Positions 35,955 to 45,613 of a stretch of 64,000 nt of DNA are shown here, one piece after another. Below the pieces are notes generated by a model. That model was not told where the DNA came from. It ran no database searches and saw nothing but the letters and a program-made list of their open reading frames with translations. This stretch comes from Streptomyces melanogenes (GTDB taxonomy: Bacteria; Actinomycetota; Actinomycetes; Streptomycetales; Streptomycetaceae), in the NCBI RefSeq assembly GCF_014649795.1, contig NZ_BMTS01000003.1, forward strand, positions 124,001 to 188,000. The letters are read 5' to 3'. Position 1 is the first letter of the stretch. The number at the start of each line of letters is the position of its first letter. Made by a program: the position numbers and the translations under genes.

Positions 35955-36527
35955 GTGCCCAGTACGCTCAACTTCCGCCGCATACTCGTGGCGGTCGTCC
36001 TGTCCACCGCAGTCCTGGTGTCGACGACCGCCTGCGGAGGCGAGACCAAGAGCGCCCGCAACAGCCTGACGGCGGCGGAGGCCCCCGCCTCCCCGTCCCC
36101 CACCAGTTCCTTCGAGAAGCAGAAGCTCGCCAAGACGCGGTTCGTCGCCAACGCGGGACTCGCGGCGGGCGCCGCCTACCAGTGGATCGTGAAGCCGTTC
36201 AAGGCGGGCAAGTTCAAGAAGGGCACCAAGGGCCGGACGTTCGCCCTGGTCAAGGCCGGTCTGGCCGGAGCCTTCACATACAACCGGCTGAAGGCGGCCG
36301 TGAACAACGCCAAGGGCGACCCGCTCCTCTCCAAGGCCGTCGCCCCCCTCAGCTCCGGCATCGACTCGCTCAAGAACCTCGGCGGCAAGCTCCGCAAGGG
36401 CGACGCCACCGACGCGGATGTCGGGATGTTCGAGAACGTCATCAACGGGGTCAAGGACGCCGGCAAGAGCGCGGGCGCCGAGGTCAAGGACCAGGTGCCG
36501 TCCGCCTCGCAGCTCAGCGGCGGCTGA
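35955..36527 (+). CDS. Lipoprotein of unknown function
   Basis: 190 residues. The signal peptide with lipobox VSTTAC places the lipidated Cys near residue 27. A Ser/Pro linker follows, then a Lys/Ala-rich helical domain (AGLAAGAAYQWIVKPFKAGKFKKGTKG, LSSGIDSLKNLGGKLRKGDA). The protein is basic. GTG 35955 has GGAGG six bases upstream. No motif indicates a function; it stands alone, convergent with the LLM oxidoreductase. Confidence 0.8.
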   Translation: MPSTLNFRRILVAVVLSTAVLVSTTACGGETKSARNSLTAAEAPASPSPTSSFEKQKLAKTRFVANAGLAAGAAYQWIVKPFKAGKFKKGTKGRTFALVKAGLAGAFTYNRLKAAVNNAKGDPLLSKAVAPLSSGIDSLKNLGGKLRKGDATDADVGMFENVINGVKDAGKSAGAEVKDQVPSASQLSGG

Positions 36528-36536
36528 GCGGGCGCC

Positions 36537-37547
36537 CTAGCCGTTCAGTTCGGCCAGCACCCGTAGCGTCGTCAGGTCCGGTGACGTGACCAGCAGGTCC
36601 GTCACCGGACCCTTGCGCCAGGACTCCAGCCGCTCCGCGATCCGTTCGCGCGGCCCGACCAGCGAGATCTCGTCGGCGAAGGCGTCGGGGACGGCCCGGA
36701 CCGCCTCCTCGCGGCGGCTCTCCCCGAACAGCGCCTGGATCCGGCGGGCGTCGGCCTCGTACCCCATCCGCGCCATCAGATCCGCGTGGAAGTTGCGGGC
36801 CGCGTGCCCCATCCCGCCGATGTAGAAGCCGAGCATCGCTTTCACCGGCAGCAGCCCCTCGGCCACGTCGGCGCAGACGTGCGCCCGGACCATGGGGGCG
36901 ACGGTGAAGCCCTCGGGCGCCCTCGCCAGCGACGCCTCGTACACGTCGAGCCGCGTCGGCGACCAGTACAGCGGCAGCCAGCCGTCGGCGATCCGGGTCG
37001 TCTGCGCGATGTTCTTGGGGCCCTCGGCGCCCAGCAGCACCGGCAGGTCCGCCCGCAGCGGATGCGTGATCGGCTTGAGCGGCCTGCCGAGGCCGGTGCC
37101 GTCCGCGCCCCGGTACGGGTGCGGGTGGAAGCGGCCGTCCAGCTCCACGGGCGCCCCGCGCCGCAGCACCTGCCGGATGACCTCCACGTACTCCCGCGTC
37201 GCCGTCAGCGGACTGGACGGGAACGGCCGCCCGTACCACCCCTCCACCACCTGCGGCCCCGAAAGCCCCAGGCCCAGCATCATGCGGCCACCGGAGAGGT
37301 GGTCGAGGGTCAGCGCGTGCATGGCGGTGGCGGTGGGGGTGCGGGCGGCCATCTGCGCGACGGCGGTGCCCAGTTTGATACGGGAGGTGTGCGCGGCGAT
37401 CCAGGTCAGCGGGGTGAACACGTCCGACCCCCAGGCCTCGGCGGTCCACACGGAGTCGTACCCGAGCCGCTCGGCTTCTTGGGCGAGTTCGAGGTGGGCG
37501 GGGTTGGGGCCGCGTCCCCAGTACCCGAGTGCGAGTCCAAGGCGCAT
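36537..37547 (-). CDS. LLM class F420-dependent oxidoreductase
   Basis: 336 residues of a luciferase-like TIM barrel: LGLALGYWGRGPNPAHLELAQEAERLGYDSVWTAEAWGSDVFTPLTWIAAHTSRIKLGTAVAQM is the typical F420 branch N-terminus, and GGRMMLGLGLSGPQVVEGWYGRPF follows. The C-terminal DLLVTSPDL fits too. It transfers hydride between F420 and an unknown substrate, possibly an acyl or steroid compound. ATG 37547 starts with RLGLAL as in relatives. A perfect CTGACGGACCGTCAG dyad lies 26 bases upstream. Confidence 0.88.
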   Translation of the reverse strand: MRLGLALGYWGRGPNPAHLELAQEAERLGYDSVWTAEAWGSDVFTPLTWIAAHTSRIKLGTAVAQMAARTPTATAMHALTLDHLSGGRMMLGLGLSGPQVVEGWYGRPFPSSPLTATREYVEVIRQVLRRGAPVELDGRFHPHPYRGADGTGLGRPLKPITHPLRADLPVLLGAEGPKNIAQTTRIADGWLPLYWSPTRLDVYEASLARAPEGFTVAPMVRAHVCADVAEGLLPVKAMLGFYIGGMGHAARNFHADLMARMGYEADARRIQALFGESRREEAVRAVPDAFADEISLVGPRERIAERLESWRKGPVTDLLVTSPDLTTLRVLAELNG

Positions 37548-37571
37548 GACGAGAGCCCCCAACCAGAATGA

Positions 37572-37587
37572 TCTGACGGACCGTCAG
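37572..37587. promoter_or_regulatory. Perfect palindromic operator upstream of the LLM gene
   Basis: CTGACGGACCGTCAG (37573-37587) is a perfect dyad around one central base, 26 bases upstream of the ATG. The same type occurs at 40531 and 52892 next to KstR-type boxes. A TetR-family regulator is likely; its identity is unknown. Confidence 0.6.
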
Positions 37588-37603
37588 GGGAGCGTACGGC
37601 AAA

Positions 37604-37632
37604 GGCCCCCCGCCCGGAAGGGGCGAGGGGCC
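37604..37632 (-). terminator. GC-rich hairpin after the membrane protein gene
   Basis: Arm GGCCCCCCGCCC (37604-37615) pairs with GGGCGAGGGGCC (37621-37632) across a short GGAAG loop, 80 bases past the stop of the minus-strand gene at 37712. Confidence 0.65.
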
Positions 37633-37711
37633 GTGATGCATCTGCCACTAGGGGCGCGAGGCTGTGACATGTGCGGCTCCGCCGCGCGGGCGCGACCAGC
37701 CGGGCAGCGAA

Positions 37712-38590
37712 CTAACCGCGCTGGATACCCGTCGTGTCCTGAAGAACACCACGACGCCCGTCCTGCGTCTGCGCGACCAGCGCCGCACCACGCTGCTCCA
37801 CCGCCAGGTACCACGTACCGGGCGCGAGTTCCGCGATCGGCGTGGGGGAGCCGTCCTCCGGGTACAGCGGACGGGCCACCGGAACGGCGAACCAGAACGG
37901 GGCGAAGTCCCCGGCCGGAGCACCGGCACCGGCCGCCGGGGCCGGGGCCGGCTGGGCCGCGGCGCCGGGCGCCGGGGTCTGGCCGCCCTGGCTCGGGTCG
38001 GCGCCCGCGGCACCGTACGGCTGGGGCTGCGGCTGGGCGCCGCCCGGGTAGCCGTAGCCACCGGCGGGCTGCGCACCGTAGGGCTGGGCGCCGTACGGGG
38101 CCACGGCCGGACGCGGGGCGCCCATCAGCGGGGCCTTGAGCGCGGCCACCATCGGACCGGCCACCGCGCCGGCGGCGAGCACCAGCGTGGAGATCAGGCC
38201 GAGGATCATGCCGGCGCCGGCGCTGTCCATGTCGATGATGGTCCAGAACGCGGTCCACGCGGAGAAGATCGTGAAGGCGGTACCGAACTGGGCCAGGTCC
38301 ATCCCGGCGATCTTCTTCGGCTGCGGCAGCGAACGGGCCACGACGATGAGGACCGCTCCGATGATGCCGGCCAGGAACATGCTCATCAGCAGGCCCAGCG
38401 CGTCCCACGCGTTCGGAACGTTGGCGTGGGAGCAGATGGAGCCGACGCATGCGTTGTCGACCGAGTAGAGATCGAGGAACGAGGCGATGAACAGCACCAC
38501 CGCTGCTCCGATCACCACGCCGTCGCCTCGCGTGAGGGAGCGGATGTTCACGTAATAGTCCTTTTTGGGTCGTCTCGTCTGGGCGGTCAT
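37712..38590 (-). CDS. Four-TM membrane protein with Pro/Gln/Ala-rich tail (DUF5336-like)
   Basis: 292 residues. Four hydrophobic helices: GVVIGAAVVLFIASFLDLYSV, ALGLLMSMFLAGIIGAVLIVVA, FGTAFTIFSAWTAFWTII and GLISTLVLAAGAVAGPMVAAL. Then a cytoplasmic Pro/Gln/Gly/Ala tail with YGAQPYGAQP repeats, and a small C-terminal domain (FWFAVPVARPLYPE, LAPGTWYLAVEQRGAALVAQTQDGRRGVLQD) of the kind used as a regulatory or partner-binding module. Its function is not known. ATG 38590. Confidence 0.8.
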   Translation of the reverse strand: MTAQTRRPKKDYYVNIRSLTRGDGVVIGAAVVLFIASFLDLYSVDNACVGSICSHANVPNAWDALGLLMSMFLAGIIGAVLIVVARSLPQPKKIAGMDLAQFGTAFTIFSAWTAFWTIIDMDSAGAGMILGLISTLVLAAGAVAGPMVAALKAPLMGAPRPAVAPYGAQPYGAQPAGGYGYPGGAQPQPQPYGAAGADPSQGGQTPAPGAAAQPAPAPAAGAGAPAGDFAPFWFAVPVARPLYPEDGSPTPIAELAPGTWYLAVEQRGAALVAQTQDGRRGVLQDTTGIQRG

Positions 38591-38737
38591 CGCTGCCGCC
38601 GGTGTACGTGCACACGGCGCGAAGCACGGGGGCGGTTCCCCGCCCGGAGGAGAATCTATCGTCTGACCGGGTGGGAAGTCCCCTCGGTGCTCAGACCGTG
38701 ACCGACCCGCAGCCGACCGTTCGGGTCGGCGACCCCT

Positions 38738-39703
38738 TCACTTCTGCAGGAAGCTGCTGATCCCGTCCGTGATCCCCTGCGCCGCCTTCTGGCGCCAGTC
38801 CGCGCTCGTCAGCAGGGCCGCGTCGCCGGAATCCCGCATGTTCCCGCACTCGATGAACACCTTCGGCACGGTCGACAGGTTGAGCCCGCCGAGGTCCTTG
38901 CGGACGTCCAACCCGGTGCCGTCGCCGACGTAGTTGGAGGGCGGCATGCCCGTGGCGTGCACGAACTTCCCCGCGATCCTCACACCCAGCTCACGCGAGG
39001 GGCCCACGATCGGGGCGGTGTTCGCCTTCCCGGCGTTCACCAGGGCGGGCAGGATCACATGGAAGCCGTGCTGTCCCTCGGCCGCGCCGTCGGCGTGCAC
39101 CGAGACGACCGCGTCCGCCTTCGCCTTGTTGCCGATCGCCGCCCGCTCGTCCACGCACGGGCCGAACGGCCGGTCGTTGTCCTGGGTGTACGTGACGGTC
39201 GCGCCCAGCTTCTCCAGCAGGGGCCGGATGCGGTGCGAGACGTCCAGGGTGAACGCGGCCTCGGTGTACCCGCCTTGCGTGTCGGTGCCGGTGGTGTCGC
39301 ACTCCTTCTTGTTCGTCCCGATGTCGACCTGGTGGTTGATGTCGGCGGCGTGCTTGAAGTTGCTGGGGTTGTGCCCCGGGTCGATCACCACGACCCGTCC
39401 GGCGAGCGGCCCGGTCGGCCGGGCCGACTGGGTGGAGGGCGAGGCGGCGGGCGAGGTGTCCGGTGACGGGGTCGCCGTCACGGTCACGGTCGGCTGCCGG
39501 CCGTTCACCGAGGGCGCCACGGACGGCCCGCTCGGCAGCGGCAGCACCCTCGGCGGCTTGTCGTCCTGGCCACCGGACCCGTCCATGGCCTGCCACACCA
39601 GCCATCCGGCCAGGGCGGTCGGGACCAGCGCGGCGGTGGCGATGACGAGGTTGCCGCGCAGCCGGCGCCGGGCGGGGGTGGGGGACTCGCTGTCGTACGG
39701 CAC
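38738..39703 (-). CDS. N-acetylmuramoyl-L-alanine amidase (Amidase_3)
   Basis: 321 residues. An N-terminal signal anchor (LVIATAALVPTALAGWLVW) and a Ser/Thr/Pro linker precede the Amidase_3 fold: VVVIDPGHNP (zinc His), TEAAFTLDVSHRIRPLLEKLGATVTYTQ (Glu ligand), DAVVSVHADGA (second His) and VFIECGNMRDSGDA (catalytic Glu). It cleaves the lactam/amide between muramic acid and the stem peptide outside the membrane. The start is GTG 39703. It is a single gene. Confidence 0.9.
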   Translation of the reverse strand: MPYDSESPTPARRRLRGNLVIATAALVPTALAGWLVWQAMDGSGGQDDKPPRVLPLPSGPSVAPSVNGRQPTVTVTATPSPDTSPAASPSTQSARPTGPLAGRVVVIDPGHNPSNFKHAADINHQVDIGTNKKECDTTGTDTQGGYTEAAFTLDVSHRIRPLLEKLGATVTYTQDNDRPFGPCVDERAAIGNKAKADAVVSVHADGAAEGQHGFHVILPALVNAGKANTAPIVGPSRELGVRIAGKFVHATGMPPSNYVGDGTGLDVRKDLGGLNLSTVPKVFIECGNMRDSGDAALLTSADWRQKAAQGITDGISSFLQK

Positions 39704-39777
39704 GCTGCGATGCTAGCCGGGGCGGTCGGCCGTGGCGCGGCTCGTGCGGCCGAAGGGGTGCACCGGGGCGTGCGCCG

Positions 39778-40565
<788 letters not shown>

Positions 40566-40608
40566 CTGTCGCCGTTCCAGTGGCGGCCGCGGCGGCGGGG
40601 GAGTGCGC

Positions 40609-42765
40609 ATGGGCATCGGAATCACCCGGGAGCAGCGGGAACTGGCCGAGGCGGTACGCGGCTGGCTGGCGCGGGCCGTGCCCGTCGAGGAGGTGCGCAA
40701 ACTGCTGGACGCGCCCGCCGGGGACGCCCGCCCGCCGTACTGGGACGCGCTGGCCGAGCAGGGCCTGCTCGGGATCCACCTGGGCGAGCGGCACGGCGGC
40801 GGGAGCCTGGTGGAGCTCGCGGTGGTCCTGGAGGAGGCGGGGCGGGGCGCGCTGCCGGGCCCGTACCTGCCGAGCGTGCTCGCGGCGGGGCTCCTTGAGC
40901 GGGCGGGCCACCTGGCAACGGTGGACGCGATCGCGACCGGGGCCCGGACCGCCGCCGTGGCGCTCGGCCCCGGGAGCCTCACCGCCGTACGGGACCCGGC
41001 GGGCTGGACGCTCGACGGGGTCGCGCCGCCCGTGCTCGCCGGGGCGCAGGCCGACCTGCTGGTGCTGGCCGCCCGGGCGGGCGAGGAGACGCTGTGGCTG
41101 GTGGTGGACGCGGCGGACCTGGACGTACGGGCGCACGACGGCGCCGACCCCACCCGTCCCACCGCCGAGGTCGCCGCCCACGGCCTCACCGTCGCGGACG
41201 ACCGGGTCCTCGCCGTGGACCCCGAGCTCGTACGGGACCTCGCGGCCGTGCTCTTCGCCGCCGAGGCGTGCGGGACCGCGGCCTGGGCGCTGGAGACGGC
41301 GGTCGCGCACGCCAAGGTGCGCGAGCAGTTCGGGCGGCCGATCGGGCGGTTCCAGGCGGTCAAGCACCTCTGCGCGGACATGCTGGTCCGGGTCGAGCAG
41401 GCGCGGGCGCTGGTGTGGGACGTGGCGCGGGCGGCGGACTCGGAGGGGGCCGAGGTGCGCGGCCTGGTCGCGGCGCTGGCGGCGGGCACGGCGCTGGACG
41501 CCGCGTTCACCTGCGCCCAGGACTGCATCCAGATCCTCGGCGGCATCGGCTTCACCTGGGAGCACGACGCCCATCTGCACCTGCGCCGCGCCCTGGCGGC
41601 CCGCCAGCTCCTGGGCGCCGGGGACGCCCACCGGCAGCGGGCCGTCCGGCTCGCCGGGGCCGGGGCGCGCCGGGAGCTGCGTCTGGAGCTGCCCGGGGAG
41701 GCGGAGGAGTTCCGGGGCAGGGCGAGGGAGGCAGCGGAATCCGTACGAGGGCTGGACCCGGCGGCGGCTCGACGGGCCCTGGCCCCCACCGGCTACGCCG
41801 CCCCGCACCTGCCACCTCCTTACGGCCTGGGCGCCGGCCCGGTCCAACAACTGGTCATCCAGGAGGAGTTGAAGTCGGCCGGGGTGAAGGTCGCCGAGCT
41901 GGGGATCGGGACCTGGGTGGTGCCGTCGCTGCTCGCGTATGGGACGCGCGAGCAGCAGGAGCGCTTCCTGCTGCCGACCCTGCGCGGGGACCTGCTGTGG
42001 TGCCAGCTGTTCTCGGAGCCGGAGGCGGGCTCCGACCTGGCGAGCCTGCGGACCCGGGCCGAGCGCACCGACGACGGCTGGCGCATCACCGGCCAGAAGG
42101 TGTGGACGAGCGCGGCCCAGTGGGCGGACCACGGGATCCTGCTCGCCAGGACCGACCCCGGGGCCCCCAAGCACGAGGGGCTGACGTACTTCCTGGTCGA
42201 CATGAAGAACACACCCGGCATCGACGTACGCCCGCTCCGCGAGATCACCGGGGACGCGCTCTTCAACGAGGTCTACTTCGACGGGGCGCCGCTGCCGCCC
42301 GACGCGGTCGTCGGCGAGGTGGGCGGCGGCTGGCGGGTCGCCCGCAACACCCTGGGCAACGAACGCGTCCACATGGCCGACCAGTTGACCTTCGACACCG
42401 GTCTGGAGTCGCTGCTGGTCCGCGCGGACGGCCTGGACGGCTCGTACCGCGCCCGGATCGGCGCCCTCGCGGCCGAGGCGCACGCGCTGGCCTGCATCGG
42501 GCTGCGCACCACGATGCTCCAGGTGTCGGGCCTGGAGCCCGGCGCCGGGGCCAGCGTGCGCAAGCTCGTCCAGACCGCCCACCAGCAGAAGGTGGCCGAC
42601 CTCGCCCTGGAACTCCTCGGCCCGGCGGGCGCGGCGGCCGAGGGCCCGGCGCGGCGGGCCGTCCACGGCTATCTGATGTCCCGCTGTCTGACGATCGCGG
42701 GCGGCACCACGCAGGTCCAGCTCAATGTCGTGGCCGAGCGGATCCTCGGCCTGCCGCGAGACTGA
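40609..42765 (+). CDS. Fused two-domain acyl-CoA dehydrogenase, FadE34 (ChsE3)-like
   Basis: 718 residues, two acyl-CoA dehydrogenase units in one chain. Unit 1 (1-350) ends with REQFGRPIGRFQAVKHLCADM and CIQILGGIGFTWEHDAHLHLRRAL. Unit 2 (385-718) holds the FAD and substrate motifs WCQLFSEPEAGSDLASL, ITGQKVWTSAAQWADHGILLAR and the C-terminal SRCLTIAGGTTQVQLNVVAERILGLPRD. Mycobacterial FadE34 has this length and organisation and dehydrogenates a steroid side-chain acyl-CoA. The upstream KstR-type box fits. It was probably coupled to the Ltp1-like gene before a TnpB element inserted 9 bases past its stop. Confidence 0.88.
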   Translation: MGIGITREQRELAEAVRGWLARAVPVEEVRKLLDAPAGDARPPYWDALAEQGLLGIHLGERHGGGSLVELAVVLEEAGRGALPGPYLPSVLAAGLLERAGHLATVDAIATGARTAAVALGPGSLTAVRDPAGWTLDGVAPPVLAGAQADLLVLAARAGEETLWLVVDAADLDVRAHDGADPTRPTAEVAAHGLTVADDRVLAVDPELVRDLAAVLFAAEACGTAAWALETAVAHAKVREQFGRPIGRFQAVKHLCADMLVRVEQARALVWDVARAADSEGAEVRGLVAALAAGTALDAAFTCAQDCIQILGGIGFTWEHDAHLHLRRALAARQLLGAGDAHRQRAVRLAGAGARRELRLELPGEAEEFRGRAREAAESVRGLDPAAARRALAPTGYAAPHLPPPYGLGAGPVQQLVIQEELKSAGVKVAELGIGTWVVPSLLAYGTREQQERFLLPTLRGDLLWCQLFSEPEAGSDLASLRTRAERTDDGWRITGQKVWTSAAQWADHGILLARTDPGAPKHEGLTYFLVDMKNTPGIDVRPLREITGDALFNEVYFDGAPLPPDAVVGEVGGGWRVARNTLGNERVHMADQLTFDTGLESLLVRADGLDGSYRARIGALAAEAHALACIGLRTTMLQVSGLEPGAGASVRKLVQTAHQQKVADLALELLGPAGAAAEGPARRAVHGYLMSRCLTIAGGTTQVQLNVVAERILGLPRD

Positions 42766-42775
42766 AGGGGTACGG

Positions 42776-42905
42776 ATGTCAACTTCTCGGCCCTGAAGGA
42801 CCGAGCTTGTAGGCCCAGTCAGCCAAGCCGTGTCGCGCTCCCGACTGCCCCCTACGGCAGGGCGGTCACGGGTCGCATCTACCACCAGCAGGAGGTGTTA
42901 AGTCC
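42776..42905 (-). ncRNA. Predicted omega RNA (TnpB guide RNA scaffold) region
   Basis: TnpB guides are transcribed through the tnpB 3' end into the element's right end and flank. Here the region downstream of the tnpB stop holds the hairpin CTCGGTCC-TTCA-GGGCCGAG (minus strand, 42786-42805) and ends at the element border. The guide would then start in flanking DNA as CGTACCCCTTCAGTCTCGCG, which is the end of the FadE34-like gene. Boundaries are approximate. Confidence 0.45.
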
Positions 42906-44055
42906 CTTGTGGTACGGGTCCGTTGGCGAGAACCCACGCCGAGCGTGCGCGGTTGCGCACGTTGACCCCGGCGACGTGGTCGGCGGGCCCAGCGAGGCCG
43001 CACCGACGGCAGGGGAAAAGGTCCCGGCTGGGCCGGTTGTTCCGCGCGGTATGCCCGCACCTGGGGCACATCTGCGAGGTGTAGGCCGCATCCACCGCGA
43101 GCACCGGTACGCCGTGGCGCTGGGCCTTGTACCGGATGTGTTCTTCGAGCTGGTGGAACGGCCAGGAGGAGAGCGTGGCCCGCTGGTCGCGGGAAGGCCG
43201 TACCCGGTCACGGATGCCCCTCAGTTCTTCGAGAGCGATCCCGCGTCCGGTGCGTTGTGCGACGGCCACGATCTCCTTGCTGATCTCGTGGTTGACGTGC
43301 GCGGCGTGCCGCGCCTCGTTCTTCGCGCGGCGCTTGGCCCGGCGCGTCGCGGAGCGTGTGCGCCTGGCCTGCAGCTCGGCTCGCTTTGCCGCGTGCCGGC
43401 GCCGGTAACGCGACAGGCGTCGTCCCTGGTAGTTGGAGCCGTCGGAGGCGGTGGCCAGGTTGACGATGCCCCGGTCCACCCCGATCCAGTCCACCGGCTC
43501 CGACAACGGCTCCTCGGGGACTTCGCACACCGCGGTCAGGAACCACATGCCGTCGCGGTGAACCAGGTCGGTTTCGCCCTTGCGGCACTCCCGGATCGTC
43601 TTGAGCTGGCCGGGGTGTCCGACGAACCGCACGCCCCGCAGCCGCCCCGCCACTGTCCAGAGCGACACGGTCGCCGCGTCGTGCTGCCACGACAGGATGC
43701 GGTCGTCGTACGGCTGCGCGGCATCCGCGCGGAACACGATCGGCTTGGACTCCGCCTGTACCCGGCGCTTCGCCCCGACCGGTCCGAGGTTCCCGGCGCC
43801 GATGTGCGCACGGAGCGTGGCATAGGCGTCCACGACCTTCTTCACCGTGCGCACGGCCGGTTGCGCACCGAGCCCGAAGTCCGCTTTCAGGTCGGCGTAG
43901 ACGAGCTTCTGCAAGTTGTTCCGGGACTTAGTACCCGTCTCGTACGCCACCGCCGAAGCACGGTCTGCCGCTCGGTTGCAGGCGTGCAGGGTCGCCGCCA
44001 GAGCCGCCGCCGCCTCGGGCGACGGCAGCAGCTTTACCTGCACCACAACCTTCAC
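42898..44055 (-). CDS. tnpB: RNA-guided endonuclease TnpB
   Basis: 385 residues, full length. The RuvC triad appears intact: Asp194 (WIGVDRGIVNLA), Glu276 or 277 (RGIALEELRGIRDR) and Asp359 (GPADHVAGVNVRNRA). The zinc ribbon uses Cys330/333 (CPRCGH) and Cys349/352 (CRRCG). The N-terminal region is basic (QVKLLPSPE start, AKRRVQAE) and a long Arg/Lys helix lies at 215-250. TnpB cuts DNA using an omega RNA and helps IS200/605 elements persist. The start is GTG 44055. With no tnpA alongside, movement would need a transposase in trans. Confidence 0.92.
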   Translation of the reverse strand: MKVVVQVKLLPSPEAAAALAATLHACNRAADRASAVAYETGTKSRNNLQKLVYADLKADFGLGAQPAVRTVKKVVDAYATLRAHIGAGNLGPVGAKRRVQAESKPIVFRADAAQPYDDRILSWQHDAATVSLWTVAGRLRGVRFVGHPGQLKTIRECRKGETDLVHRDGMWFLTAVCEVPEEPLSEPVDWIGVDRGIVNLATASDGSNYQGRRLSRYRRRHAAKRAELQARRTRSATRRAKRRAKNEARHAAHVNHEISKEIVAVAQRTGRGIALEELRGIRDRVRPSRDQRATLSSWPFHQLEEHIRYKAQRHGVPVLAVDAAYTSQMCPRCGHTARNNRPSRDLFPCRRCGLAGPADHVAGVNVRNRARSAWVLANGPVPQGT

Positions 44056-44152
44056 CCATCCACCGTAACGGGAGCTACTGACAATGAAAGAACATTCATG
44101 CGTCCCCGCACGTCAGAGCAATCCTGGGATGCGACTCCTCGCAAGGAATGCG

Positions 44153-45340
44153 GTGAAGAGCTTCGTGGCCGGTGTCGGCATGACGAAGTTCGAGAAGCCC
44201 GAGTCGCGGGAGTGGCAGTACTGGGACATGGCCCGGGAGGCCGGCACGGCGGCGCTGGCGGACGCCGGGATCGCGTACGGGCAGGTGGAGCAGGTCCTGG
44301 CGGGCTACTGCTTCCAGCCGTCGACGGCGGGCCAGCGGGCGGCGTACGAACTGGGCCTGACCGGCGTCCCCGTCCACAACGTCAACAACAACTGCGCGAC
44401 CGGCGCGAGCGCGCTGATGCTGGCGCGGCAGCTGGTGGAGGGCGGGGTGAGCGAGTGCGTACTGGCGCTGGGGTTCGAGAAGATGAAGCGGGGCGCGCTG
44501 GGCGGCGGCGGCACGGGTGACGACTTCTCGACGTCCCCGGTGGCCCGCCACTACTCCGTCATGGCCGCCGCCCACGGCTTCGAGATGACCCCGCCCACCG
44601 CGCAGATCTTCGGCAACGCGGCGCGTGAGCACATGGAGCTGTACGGGACGACGGCGGCGCAGCTGGCGGCGGTGGGCGCGAAGAACCACCGCCACTCGGT
44701 GCACAACCCGCATGCCCAGTTCCAGGTGGAGTACGGGGTGGCCGAGGTGCTCGCCTCGAAGGAGATCCACCGCCCCCTGACCAAGCTCCAGTGCTCCCCG
44801 ACCTCCGACGGCTCGGCGGCGGCCGTCGTCGTCTCCGAGCGCTTCGCCGCCGCACACGGCCTGGAGGAGCGGGCGGTGGAGATCGTCGCCCAGGCGATGA
44901 CGACGGACACGGCGGAGTCCTTCGCGTCCGGCCGCTGCATCGACGTGGTGGGCGTCGGCATGACGCGGGCGGCGGCCCGTCTGGTCTTCGAACGCGCGGG
45001 CCTAGGCATCGACGACGTCGACGTGATCGAGCTCCACGACTGCTTCTCCATCAACGAGCTCCTGACGTACGAGGCGCTGGGGATGTGCGGCGAGGGCGAG
45101 TCCGGAAAGCTGGTGGAGTCCGGGGCGACGACGTACGGGGGGCGGTGGGTGGTGAACCCGTCCGGGGGCCTGATCTCCAAGGGGCATCCGCTCGGGGCGA
45201 CGGGGTTGGCGCAGGTGTGTGAGCTGGTGGGGCAGTTGCGGGGGGAGGGGGGCCGGCGGCAGGTGGAGGGGGCGGGGGTCGGGCTTGCGCACAACATCGG
45301 GTTGGGCGGGGCGGCAGTGCTGACGCTCCTACGGAGGTAG
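44153..45340 (+). CDS. Lipid-transfer protein / SCP-x thiolase (Ltp1-like)
   Basis: 395 residues. NVNNNCATGASALMLARQL holds the nucleophilic Cys. TKLQCSPTSDGSAAAVVVSERFAAAHGLEERAVEIVAQAMTTD, ELHDCFSINELL and GGLISKGHPLGATGLAQVCEL follow mycobacterial Ltp1, an SCP-x-type enzyme that breaks or makes C-C bonds in (steroid) acyl-CoA. GTG 44153 matches the family start (VAGVGMTKFEKP) and has AAGGA upstream within the TnpB element. Before that insertion it was probably the second gene of the fadE34-like operon. Confidence 0.88.
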   Translation: MKSFVAGVGMTKFEKPESREWQYWDMAREAGTAALADAGIAYGQVEQVLAGYCFQPSTAGQRAAYELGLTGVPVHNVNNNCATGASALMLARQLVEGGVSECVLALGFEKMKRGALGGGGTGDDFSTSPVARHYSVMAAAHGFEMTPPTAQIFGNAAREHMELYGTTAAQLAAVGAKNHRHSVHNPHAQFQVEYGVAEVLASKEIHRPLTKLQCSPTSDGSAAAVVVSERFAAAHGLEERAVEIVAQAMTTDTAESFASGRCIDVVGVGMTRAAARLVFERAGLGIDDVDVIELHDCFSINELLTYEALGMCGEGESGKLVESGATTYGGRWVVNPSGGLISKGHPLGATGLAQVCELVGQLRGEGGRRQVEGAGVGLAHNIGLGGAAVLTLLRR

Positions 45341-45342
45341 GC

Positions 45343-45532
45343 CCCCACCCCGCCCCTTCCCTAAAGCCCTGGGCGGGCGGCCGGGTGCTTTGTCTGCGGA
45401 CCGTGCTGGGTTGCTCGCGCAGTTCCCCGCGCCCCTAAAAGCCTGTGGCTGAGCTGTGTTCTCCGGCTGCGGCGGACTACCTAGGGGCGCGGGGAACTGC
45501 GCGACCAGCCACCCACCGGCCCGCAGACAAGC
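45343..45532. repeat. Composite repeat, copy lacking the right outer arm
   Basis: Outer arm 45343-45361, middle motif GTCTGCGGACCGTG at about 45392-45405, inner arm 45415-45436 and its complement 45483-45504, followed by CCCGCAGAC. It starts two bases after the Ltp1-like stop and fills most of the 273-base gap before the ABC gene. Confidence 0.85.
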
Positions 45533-45613
45533 GACCCCCGGGACATTTGTCCCACCCAACCCCGTACAAGAACATCTGCCGCCCGCCCGGGGCGGATCCG
45601 TAGCGTCGAGGGC

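Larger units (their letters stand above)
42775..44152 (-). mobile_element. IS200/IS605-like TnpB-only insertion element
   Basis: The element of about 1.38 kb carries tnpB alone; no Y1 transposase gene is present. Subterminal hairpins occur at both ends: 42786-42805 (right end) and TGCGA-CTCC-TCGCA at 44130-44143 (left end). Removing 42775-44152 joins TGA-AGGGGTACG directly to the GTG of the Ltp1-like gene, restoring a Shine-Dalgarno with good spacing. The exact ends are uncertain by a few bases. Confidence 0.75.

Noticed and set aside
42775..44152. Y1 (TnpA) transposase in the TnpB element
   Set aside because: No frame of suitable length or with a HuH motif exists in the element; it is tnpB-only.
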